A stretch of 5,468 bases of DNA from Actinobacteria bacterium UBA3120 (GTDB taxonomy: Bacteria > Actinomycetota > Actinomycetes > S36-B12), in NCBI GenBank assembly GCA_002365735.1, contig DEZY01000143.1:344-5811 (forward strand), written 5' to 3'. The notes below the pieces were generated by a model. The model saw only the letters and a program-made list of their open reading frames with translations. It was not told the origin of the DNA and searched no databases. The position numbers and the translations under genes are program-made. Below are positions 1-5,468 of the stretch, piece by piece; the stretch's first letter is position 1, and the number at the start of each line of letters is the position of its first letter.

Positions 1-1
1 C

Positions 2-487
2 AGCTTTGCAGACGCTGACGCAGCGGTGCACGCGATGGGTTTGCCGATGGAACCTTTCGTGCTTGTGCAAATGGTGGGCCCAGCAGTGGCCCAGCACGTC
101 GCCCAGACCTTGAATGGCCACTTCCCTGATCGATTCCACGCCTCAGAAAAGATGGGGCAACTTGTGGCAGCCGGACTGCCAGGAGTTTGGCTTTGGGATC
201 AAGCCGGTAATAAGACTGTTGATCCAAGGGTGGCTGAGATTTTTGGCGATTCCCCAAGCACCATGACGCCCGACCAGATTCGTGACCGTGCGCTTACCGC
301 AGTAGCCCAGGAAGCTCAAATAATGTTAGACGAAGGTGTTGTCGCCCAGGCGCAGGACTTAGATCTATGCATGATCCTTGGAGCCGGCTGGCCATTTTGG
401 TTAGGCGGCATTACGCCCTATCTTGACCGCGAGGGTTACAGCAACCCACGTTTCCTGCAACAGGGTGTGGCTAGCGTTCCTGCGTAA
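2..487 (+). CDS. fadB: FadB-type 3-hydroxyacyl-CoA dehydrogenase / enoyl-CoA hydratase, C-terminal fragment
   Basis: This is the last 161 codons of a gene that enters from the left edge. The frame is open from base 2, so the GTG at 26 is an internal codon and not a start. The fragment matches the C-terminal 3-hydroxyacyl-CoA dehydrogenase domain of the multifunctional beta-oxidation protein. Visible hallmarks are [19 protein letters not shown] (fragment residues 12-30), HFPDRF near residue 45, and [20 protein letters not shown] followed by [18 protein letters not shown] in the last third. Family members are about 700 residues, with an N-terminal crotonase domain and an NAD-binding domain that must lie to the left. 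The protein hydrates enoyl-CoA and oxidises 3-hydroxyacyl-CoA in the cytoplasm, normally with a thiolase (FadA), whose gene often sits just upstream. The end PGVASVPA is, as I recall it, typical of actinobacterial versions. The gene is convergent with dxs and overlaps its 3' end by 17 bp. The family is clear; the exact chain-length specificity is not. Confidence 0.93.
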   Translation, partial: SFADADAAVHAMGLPMEPFVLVQMVGPAVAQHVAQTLNGHFPDRFHASEKMGQLVAAGLPGVWLWDQAGNKTVDPRVAEIFGDSPSTMTPDQIRDRALTAVAQEAQIMLDEGVVAQAQDLDLCMILGAGWPFWLGGITPYLDREGYSNPRFLQQGVASVPA

Positions 488-2381
488 CTGAATCATGTGA
501 GTCAGTGGATTGACTATTTGCAATCCACTCGGTTATTGACCGGGTGATCGCTTGTCCGGTCAGTCCAAGCTCGCTGAGGATCGATGCTCGTTTGGCGTGG
601 TCTAAGAACAGTAATGGTGTACCAAAGTTTCGCACTGGAACGTCAACGTTGCGGTCACGCAAGGCTTGACTCACCGCAGCCCCTACACCACCCACCCGGA
701 TTCCGTCTTCAATCACAACAACTATTCTTGCTTTGGCTGCTTGGTCGACCACGTACATTGGGACTGGTTTCACCCACCGGGGGTCGAGTACTTCAACCCC
801 GATTCCCTGAGCATGAAGTCCCTCGGCGACCTCAACGCCAAGTTGTACAAATGAACCCACCGCAACGATGCAGACTTCTGTGTCTCCGTAGCGAGCAATA
901 ATGTCCACCCCGTCTACACGGGCCTGCGCGGGAATGTCTGCAGGAACAGCACCCTTAGAGAATCTCACTACCGTTGGTGCGTCAGCGATGTCAACTGCTT
1001 CTCGCAGTGCCAACTTCAATGTTGATTCGTCTCGTGGAGCAGCTATTTGAAGTCCTGGAACGATCTGCAGCATTGACATGTCCCAGATCCCGTTGTGGCT
1101 CGCACCGTCGTCACCGGTCACCCCTGCTCGGTCAAGTACGAAAGTCACGCCAGCATTATGCAATGCGCAATCCATTACCACTTGGTCAAAAGCCCGATTC
1201 AAAAAGGTTGCGTACACTGCAACAACCGGATGCATACCCCCGTAGGCCAGTCCCGCTGCGCTCGTTGCAGCATGCTGCTCGGCGATCCCTACGTCGTAGA
1301 TGCGATCCGGAAACAACTGTCCGAACTGATCTAGGCCCGTTGGCCCCGGCATAGCAGCAGTAATCGCGACAACATCTGAGCGCACTAAACCAATGGCGAC
1401 CAGCTCGTCTGAGAAGGCTTTGGTCCACGTGCGACCAGAAGCCGAAACTGGCAGTCCGGTTTCAGGATCGATCACGCCCACCCCGTGGAACCGATCAGCT
1501 TCGTCGGCCTCTGCAGGTGCGTAGCCGTGGCCTTTATGCGTGATCACATGAACAATTACCGGGGCATCAAAATCGCGCGCCCGACTCAATGCATATTCCA
1601 GTTCAGGTTCATCGTGTCCATCAACCGGTCCCACGTACTTCAGGCCAAGATCCTCGAACATACCCTGTGGAGCTACAACATCTTTTACACCCTTTTTCAT
1701 GCCGTGAAGGGCATCAAAAATTGGTACCCCCACGACAGGGGTGCGCTGCAACACCCGCTTACCCCAGCCCATGACCCGCTCGTAGTTGGGGGCGGTCCGT
1801 AGCGTGTGCAAATGGTGCGCAAGGCCACCAATTGTGGGCGAGTAAGAGCGCGCATTGTCATTGACGACTATCACGAGGGGCCTCTCCCCTGTGGCGATGT
1901 TGTTGAGCGCTTCCCAGGCCATGCCGCCGGTGAGCGCACCGTCGCCAATCACTGCAACCACATGCTGTTCACCCAAGAGCCCCCGCCGCTGCCACGCCTT
2001 AGCCAGACCGTCTGCATACGAAAGTGCTGTGGACGCATGGGAGTTTTCGACAATGTCATGATCGCTCTCAGCGCGACTGGGATAGCCGCTGAGGCCGTCT
2101 TCCTGGCGCAGCGTGTCAAAATCGGCGGCCCGACCCGTCAAAATTTTATGTACATAGGACTGATGCCCGGTATCCCAAATAATTGCGTCTTCTGGGGATC
2201 GAAAGACTCGATGTAACGCAATACTGAGTTCCACCACTCCAAGATTAGGACCCAAGTGGCCACCGGTTGCAGAAACCTTTTCGACCAGAAAAGCTCGGAT
2301 CTCTCGGGCTAGTTCAGGCAACTTTTCTGCTGGCAACGCCCGCAAGTCACGAGGGTCACGAATTGCCGGCAAATAACGCAC
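471..2381 (-). CDS. dxs: 1-deoxy-D-xylulose-5-phosphate synthase
   Basis: Dxs condenses pyruvate and glyceraldehyde-3-phosphate, with loss of CO2, into DXP, the first step of the MEP isoprenoid pathway and a precursor for thiamine and pyridoxal. It is cytosolic and uses thiamine diphosphate and Mg2+. The 636 residues fit the family (E. coli 620). Visible hallmarks: [13 protein letters not shown] from residue 40 with active-site His42; [13 protein letters not shown] (71-83); the ThDP/Mg motif GDGALTGG (146-153) ending in NDN (174-176); GPVDGHD (251-257); the catalytic Glu368 in GIAEQH; Arg396 in LNRAFDQ; DRAG (417-420); Asp425 and His429 in the DGASH loop. The C-terminal transketolase-like domain follows from about residue 500. 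The start is GTG at 2381: the residues after it align with the usual Dxs N-terminus, and an in-frame TAG lies 12 bases upstream (2391-2393). No good Shine-Dalgarno precedes it, and the upstream gene stops 4 bases away, so translation is probably coupled. VRFSKG (472-477) has Ser where a Pro is common. The last 15-20 residues are a low-complexity tail. Confidence 0.98.
   Translation of the reverse strand: MRYLPAIRDPRDLRALPAEKLPELAREIRAFLVEKVSATGGHLGPNLGVVELSIALHRVFRSPEDAIIWDTGHQSYVHKILTGRAADFDTLRQEDGLSGYPSRAESDHDIVENSHASTALSYADGLAKAWQRRGLLGEQHVVAVIGDGALTGGMAWEALNNIATGERPLVIVVNDNARSYSPTIGGLAHHLHTLRTAPNYERVMGWGKRVLQRTPVVGVPIFDALHGMKKGVKDVVAPQGMFEDLGLKYVGPVDGHDEPELEYALSRARDFDAPVIVHVITHKGHGYAPAEADEADRFHGVGVIDPETGLPVSASGRTWTKAFSDELVAIGLVRSDVVAITAAMPGPTGLDQFGQLFPDRIYDVGIAEQHAATSAAGLAYGGMHPVVAVYATFLNRAFDQVVMDCALHNAGVTFVLDRAGVTGDDGASHNGIWDMSMLQIVPGLQIAAPRDESTLKLALREAVDIADAPTVVRFSKGAVPADIPAQARVDGVDIIARYGDTEVCIVAVGSFVQLGVEVAEGLHAQGIGVEVLDPRWVKPVPMYVVDQAAKARIVVVIEDGIRVGGVGAAVSQALRDRNVDVPVRNFGTPLLFLDHAKRASILSELGLTGQAITRSITEWIANSQSTDSHDSVTQER
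504..529. repeat. 9-bp inverted repeat at the fadB/dxs convergence
   Basis: AGTGGATTG (504-512) pairs perfectly with CAATCCACT (521-529) across an 8-base loop. It starts 17 bases after the fadB stop and lies within the last codons of dxs. As RNA it would form a hairpin from either strand. No run of T follows on either strand, so it is not a classical intrinsic terminator. It may help end fadB transcription or stabilise its 3' end, as actinobacterial terminators often lack a U-tract. Confidence 0.5.
537..562. repeat. 7-bp GC-rich inverted repeat just inside dxs
   Basis: TGACCGG (537-543) pairs with CCGGTCA (556-562) across a 12-base loop. It follows the 504-529 repeat by seven bases and lies within dxs codons near residue 610. 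The two repeats stand in tandem downstream of the fadB stop and could act together on the fadB transcript. No T-run follows, and a 7-bp match inside a coding region may be chance. Confidence 0.3.
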
Positions 2382-2385
2382 AGTT

Positions 2386-2751
2386 CTAGTCTAGGACAGA
2401 AGTGTCAAGGGCGCCGTGGTCTAGGTCGGCCAGTGCTGAAGCGACGCAATTGGCCTCTCGAGCTGTTCGCAGTAGTTGTGCTCCCACGGCGCTCAACGAG
2501 TCTAATAGGGCTTCTGGCCGCTGCACACCAGATGCTGTACGAGCCGTTGCGTAAAGCCGGCGCATCAAATCAATATCGGTCTGTGTTCGCTCACGGAGCA
2601 CCCATGCCAAAGCCACGGGGTCTTTACTGCTCTGCGAATCCCGGAACTCCCCGGGCAGTCGATCCAGGAGCCATCGGGTTACCTGGCCGGGAAACTCCGG
2701 GTCGTGTGCCGACACCAAGTCGAGCGGCCATCCGGGGCGCGAAATGGTCAT
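2386..2751 (-). CDS. small protein of unknown function between acnA and dxs
   Basis: I cannot assign a function. The 121-residue product is soluble-looking, with no signal peptide, membrane segment or cysteine metal motif (a single Cys at 102). The N-terminus carries a distinctive stretch, [20 protein letters not shown] (7-26) followed by WLLDRLP (27-33), which I recall from short uncharacterised actinobacterial proteins encoded next to dxs or acnA. I could not check this. The remainder looks largely helical: about 46-73 (rich in Ala, Leu, Arg) and 79-110, the second with heptad-like Leu/Ala spacing ([19 protein letters not shown]) that could pair as a short coiled coil. The ATG (2751-2749) overlaps the acnA TGA (2750-2748) as ATGA, there is no clear Shine-Dalgarno, and the stop lies 4 bases before the dxs start. 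This packing argues for a real, translationally coupled gene. Its frame stays open through a stretch where neither flanking gene needs it. Confidence 0.82.
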   Translation of the reverse strand: MTISRPGWPLDLVSAHDPEFPGQVTRWLLDRLPGEFRDSQSSKDPVALAWVLRERTQTDIDLMRRLYATARTASGVQRPEALLDSLSAVGAQLLRTAREANCVASALADLDHGALDTSVLD

Positions 2752-5405
2752 AGAAGCGAACGTAGAACGTACTGCAAAATCCCACCGTTTCGGTAGTAAT
2801 CCGCCTCACCGGGGGTGTCTATTCGCAATACGACCTCAAATTCGATGGCCGCTCCGCCCGGTGACGTGGCGCTCACCGTTAACTGCTGTGGCGTGACTCT
2901 TTCGTTGAGTGCGGTGATCCCGGAAACTGCAAATACCTCGTTGCCCGACAGCCCCAGTGACGCGGCACTGTCACCGGCGATGAATTGCAGGGGAAGTACA
3001 CCCATTCCAATCAAGTTCGACCTATGAATTCGTTCATAGGACTGGGCAATGACAGCTCGGACACCTAATAGGGCGGTACCCTTCGCGGCCCAGTCGCGAC
3101 TTGACCCGGACCCATATTCGTTGCCAGCAAGAATAATTAATGGGATCTGTTCGGCCTGGTATTTAATCGAGGCTTCATAAATAGTGGTGGTGGGTCCGCT
3201 CGGATCTGTGAAGTCTACGGTAACACCACCTTCTGTACCTGGGACCAGCAAATTCTTCAATCGAATATTCGCAAAAGTCCCACGAATCATGACCTCATGA
3301 TTCCCGCGTCGAGATCCATACGAATTGAAATCCTTACGTTCAATTCCATGCTCACCCAGATAGACGCCCGCTGGTGAATCTGCCCTAATCGACCCGGCCG
3401 GAGAAATGTGATCGGTTGTTACCGAGTCGCCCAGCATGGCCAGCACTCGAGCACCACTGATGTCACTCACCGGCTGCGGCTCGCGCTCCATACCCTCAAA
3501 ATATGGTGGCCGGCGCACATATGTGCTGTCCGGATCCCACTGAAAAATGCTCCCCGTTGGGGTGGGCAGCGATTGCCACGCTTGATCGCCCGCGAACACG
3601 TCCCGATATCGATCAATGTACATGTGCGAATCAATTGAGTCAGCAATTACTTGCTCAATCTCTGTTGATGAAGGCCAAATGTCGGCCAGGAAAACTGGCG
3701 TACCTTCTTGGTCTACCCCCAATGGGTCATTGACCAAGTCCGTGTCCATGGTTCCCGCGATCGCATAGGCCACCACGAGTGGCGGGGATGCAAGGTAATT
3801 CATCTTCACGTCCGGGTTGATTCTTCCTTCAAAGTTTCGATTTCCGCTCAACACCGACGTGACCACTAAATCATCGGTATTGACCGCCGCCGACACCTCA
3901 GCAATGAGTGGACCTGAGTTTCCGATACAGGTGGTGCAGCCGTAGCCCACCACATTGAAGCCCAATTTCTCGAGATACGGCAATAGACCCGACTTTTCGT
4001 AATAATCGGTCACCACTTTCGAACCCGGTGCCAACGTGGTCTTCACCCATGGCTTTCGGGAGAGCCCGCGCTCGACCGCTTTCTTTGCAAGCAGCCCAGC
4101 ACCGATCATGACGGACGGATTTGAGGTATTGGTACACGAGGTAATGGCCGCGACGCTGACAGCCCCGTGCTCGATTTCAAGTGCCTCACCCGAAATGTTG
4201 ATGCTTACTCGTTTTTCGGGCTCCGCGGTGAAATTTGTCAGTGCCTGCACGAACTTGGGTTGGGCTTCGGCCAGAATCACCCGGTCTTGGGGGCGTGTGG
4301 GGCCGGCGATGCTGGGCACCACCGTTCTCATGTCTAACTCGATGACTTCCGAGTAATTTGCCTCATGGTCGGGGTTATGCCACAGGCCCTGTCGGAGCGC
4401 ATAGGCCCGAACAAGTTCAATTGAAGCCGGTGTCCGCCCGGTCAATTCCAGGTAGTCCAGAGTGACCTGATCGATGGGGAAAATGGCCACGGTACTTCCG
4501 TATTCGGGACTCATATTTCCGATGGTGGCCCGATTGGCTAACGGCACAGTTCCCACGCCACTGCCGTAGAACTCGACGAACTTGCCCACAACCCCTCTTT
4601 CTCGGAGCATTTGGGTGATCGTGAGTACCAAGTCTGTTGCGGTGGCTCCCGGGGCAAGTGCGCCCGTGAGTTTAAACCCCACCACGCGAGGGATCAGCAT
4701 TGAAACGGACTGCCCCAACATTGCGGCCTCAGCTTCGATGCCACCGACACCCCAACCAAGTACACCCAAACCGTTCACCATGGTGGTGTGCGAATCGGTG
4801 CCCACGACCGTGTCGGGATAGGCCTGGCCCCCTCGGGCCATGATCACGCGCGCAAGATGCTCAATATTTACTTGATGCACAATCCCCGTACCGGGAGGAA
4901 TCACCTTAAATTCTTCGAATGCGCTCTGACCCCAGCGCAAGAACTGGTATCGCTCTCGATTGCGCTCGTACTCCAACGCAACATTTCGTTCCGCCGCGTC
5001 GGGCAGACCAAAGAAATCCGCGATAACCGAGTGGTCAATCACCAATTCAGATGGGTTTTGGGGCTCAATTTTGTCGGGGTTGCCGCCCAGCGCGATAACT
5101 GCTTCGCGCATGGTGGCCAAATCGACAACAACGGGTACCCCCGTGAAGTCCTGCATGACCACGCGGGATGGTGTGAATTGAATTTCCTCGGTGGGCTCAA
5201 CTTTAGCGTCCCAAGCCCCTAAAGCACGGATCGTATCTGCATCAACATTTGTGCCGTCCTCGGTGCGCAGCAGGTTTTCGAGCAAAATTTTGTGGGTAAA
5301 GGGTAATTTCTCACTACCCGGCACTGCGTCGATTGCAAAGATCTCAAACTCTTCACCGCCGACCTTGAGAGTCTGTTTTGCGGAAAATGAATCCATGCTC
5401 GTCAC
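2748..5405 (-). CDS. acnA: aconitate hydratase (aconitase A, AcnA/IRP1 type)
   Basis: Aconitase isomerises citrate to isocitrate through cis-aconitate in the TCA cycle, using a [4Fe-4S] cluster in the cytoplasm. The 885 residues match the AcnA/IRP1 class (E. coli AcnA 891). The three cluster ligands are Cys424 in SCTNTSNP and Cys490/Cys493 in [12 protein letters not shown], with the same 66- and 3-residue spacing as in human IRP1. Other hallmarks: LLENLLR (41-47), MQDFTGVP (84-91), IDHSV (123-127), GTDSHTTM (202-209), [14 protein letters not shown] (658-671), RGTF (708-711) and the swivel-domain active-site loop [13 protein letters not shown] (764-776), which carries the catalytic Ser769 and Arg770. 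It appears to lack the internal insertion that lengthens mycobacterial Acn. The start is taken as GTG at 5405, the first in-frame start after an upstream stop. ATG at 5396 is an alternative three codons in; GGAGG lies 4 bases from the GTG and 13 from the ATG, which favours GTG. This is the first gene of the apparent operon with the 121-codon gene and dxs. Confidence 0.98.
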   Translation of the reverse strand: MTSMDSFSAKQTLKVGGEEFEIFAIDAVPGSEKLPFTHKILLENLLRTEDGTNVDADTIRALGAWDAKVEPTEEIQFTPSRVVMQDFTGVPVVVDLATMREAVIALGGNPDKIEPQNPSELVIDHSVIADFFGLPDAAERNVALEYERNRERYQFLRWGQSAFEEFKVIPPGTGIVHQVNIEHLARVIMARGGQAYPDTVVGTDSHTTMVNGLGVLGWGVGGIEAEAAMLGQSVSMLIPRVVGFKLTGALAPGATATDLVLTITQMLRERGVVGKFVEFYGSGVGTVPLANRATIGNMSPEYGSTVAIFPIDQVTLDYLELTGRTPASIELVRAYALRQGLWHNPDHEANYSEVIELDMRTVVPSIAGPTRPQDRVILAEAQPKFVQALTNFTAEPEKRVSINISGEALEIEHGAVSVAAITSCTNTSNPSVMIGAGLLAKKAVERGLSRKPWVKTTLAPGSKVVTDYYEKSGLLPYLEKLGFNVVGYGCTTCIGNSGPLIAEVSAAVNTDDLVVTSVLSGNRNFEGRINPDVKMNYLASPPLVVAYAIAGTMDTDLVNDPLGVDQEGTPVFLADIWPSSTEIEQVIADSIDSHMYIDRYRDVFAGDQAWQSLPTPTGSIFQWDPDSTYVRRPPYFEGMEREPQPVSDISGARVLAMLGDSVTTDHISPAGSIRADSPAGVYLGEHGIERKDFNSYGSRRGNHEVMIRGTFANIRLKNLLVPGTEGGVTVDFTDPSGPTTTIYEASIKYQAEQIPLIILAGNEYGSGSSRDWAAKGTALLGVRAVIAQSYERIHRSNLIGMGVLPLQFIAGDSAASLGLSGNEVFAVSGITALNERVTPQQLTVSATSPGGAAIEFEVVLRIDTPGEADYYRNGGILQYVLRSLL

Positions 5406-5408
5406 AGG

Positions 5409-5416
5409 ACCTCCCT
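5409..5416 (-). promoter_or_regulatory. ribosome binding site of acnA
   Basis: On the minus strand AGGGAGGT contains GGAGGT, a six-base match to the anti-Shine-Dalgarno complement. The GGAGG core is 4 bases from the GTG at 5405 and 13 from the ATG at 5396. The first spacing is tight and the second too long, so GTG is the better start, although some initiation at the ATG cannot be excluded. It is the only strong Shine-Dalgarno seen among the three minus-strand genes, consistent with acnA being translated independently and the two following genes by coupling. Confidence 0.8.
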
Positions 5417-5433
5417 GATTAATCTAATTGCCC

Positions 5434-5462
5434 ATAAGATACCACAAGTATCTTGACGTCAA
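5434..5462 (-). promoter_or_regulatory. candidate housekeeping-sigma promoter of the acnA operon
   Basis: Reading the minus strand, TTGACG (5462-5457, five of six matches to TTGACA) is followed after exactly 17 bases by TCTTAT (5439-5434, four of six matches to TATAAT). Transcription would start near 5425-5428 and leave a leader of only about 20 bases containing the ribosome binding site. The -35 element lies inside the 22-bp palindrome, so a protein bound there should block RNA polymerase. This is read from the sequence alone. The -10 box is imperfect and a promoter further right, outside the window, is possible. Confidence 0.55.
5436..5454. repeat. third half-site forming a second inverted repeat beside the operator
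   Basis: AAGATAC (5436-5442) is the exact reverse complement of GTATCTT (5448-5454), the left arm core of the 22-bp palindrome, with five bases between. With AAGATAC at 5461-5467 there are thus three 7-base copies of one half-site in 32 bases. The extra copy covers most of the candidate -10 box and the start of the spacer. A second dimer could bind here, or the copy may be chance in a short AT-rich stretch. Confidence 0.55.
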
Positions 5463-5468
5463 GATACT
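5447..5468. promoter_or_regulatory. perfect 22-bp palindrome, probable repressor operator
   Basis: The sequence is AGTATCTTGAC followed directly by its exact reverse complement, with no spacer and no mismatch. It reaches the right edge of the window, so it may be longer. It overlaps the candidate -35 of acnA by all six bases, which is the geometry of a repressor site. The core TATCTTGA..TCAAGATA resembles, from memory, sites of UrtR-type MarR regulators such as TamR of Streptomyces, which is known to control aconitase and to respond to citrate, cis/trans-aconitate and isocitrate. The regulator identity is inference and no regulator gene is in the window. It does not match the AcnR (TetR family) site known from Corynebacterium. 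Because the site is symmetric it could also serve a divergent gene to the right. Confidence 0.72.

Noticed and set aside
26..487. A separate 153-codon gene starting with GTG at 26
   Set aside because: The frame is open to the left edge and the upstream residues continue the FadB C-terminal domain, so this is the end of a truncated larger gene.
1806..2216. A 136-codon open frame on the plus strand within dxs
   Set aside because: It is antisense to the conserved ThDP-binding region of Dxs and its product shows no recognisable family; it is a shadow frame.
2380..2408. A dxs promoter using the perfect TTGACA at 2408-2403 (minus strand)
   Set aside because: The 17-base spacer leads to AACTGT, a poor -10 that runs into the GTG start codon; the hexamer is also coding sequence for the unknown protein.
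4788..5222. A 144-codon open frame on the plus strand within acnA
   Set aside because: It lies wholly antisense to strongly conserved aconitase codons, has no recognisable domain or ribosome binding site, and fits the usual shadow frame of a codon-biased gene.
471..5405. A novel defence, mobile or biosynthetic system hidden in the window
   Set aside because: The minus strand is almost continuously occupied by acnA, a short unknown gene and dxs, with no nuclease, transposase, toxin, repeat array or phage hallmark on either strand.
5447..5468. AcnR, IdeR/DtxR, LexA or GlxR (TGTGA-N6-TCACA) operator
   Set aside because: The palindrome does not contain the characteristic half-sites of any of these; its TATCTTGA arms fit MarR-type sites better.

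Overview
The window looks like central-metabolism chromosome from an actinobacterium (Actinomycetota). The aconitase, DXP synthase and FadB-type sequences all read like actinobacterial family members. A short protein that I recall only from actinobacteria lies between aconitase and dxs. By eye the base composition is only moderately GC-rich, which would suit a lower-GC or uncultivated lineage better than a Streptomyces-like one. No transposase, phage gene, tRNA, rRNA or CRISPR array is visible.

Layout, left to right. At 2-487 on the plus strand is the C-terminal end of a FadB-type 3-hydroxyacyl-CoA dehydrogenase/enoyl-CoA hydratase, cut by the window edge. Its stop overlaps by 17 bp the stop of dxs, which runs convergently (471-2381, minus). 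Four bases upstream of dxs is a 121-codon gene of unknown function (2386-2751, minus). Its ATG overlaps the TGA of the aconitase gene acnA (2748-5405, minus) in an ATGA junction. The 63 bases upstream of acnA (5406-5468) hold a ribosome binding site, a plausible promoter and a perfect 22-bp palindrome that covers the -35 element. Coding sequence is otherwise continuous, and no gene-free stretch exceeds 100 bases.

The three minus-strand genes appear to form one transcription unit, acnA - unknown - dxs, read from the promoter at the right edge. This would place aconitase (TCA cycle, [4Fe-4S]) and the first enzyme of the MEP isoprenoid pathway under the same operator. The convergent fadB gene belongs to fatty-acid beta-oxidation, which feeds acetyl-CoA to the TCA cycle.

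The coding content is ordinary and I see no undescribed multi-gene system. The parts most worth a second look are the operator array in front of acnA, the unknown gene in the middle of the operon, and the convergent fadB/dxs overlap with its inverted repeats.
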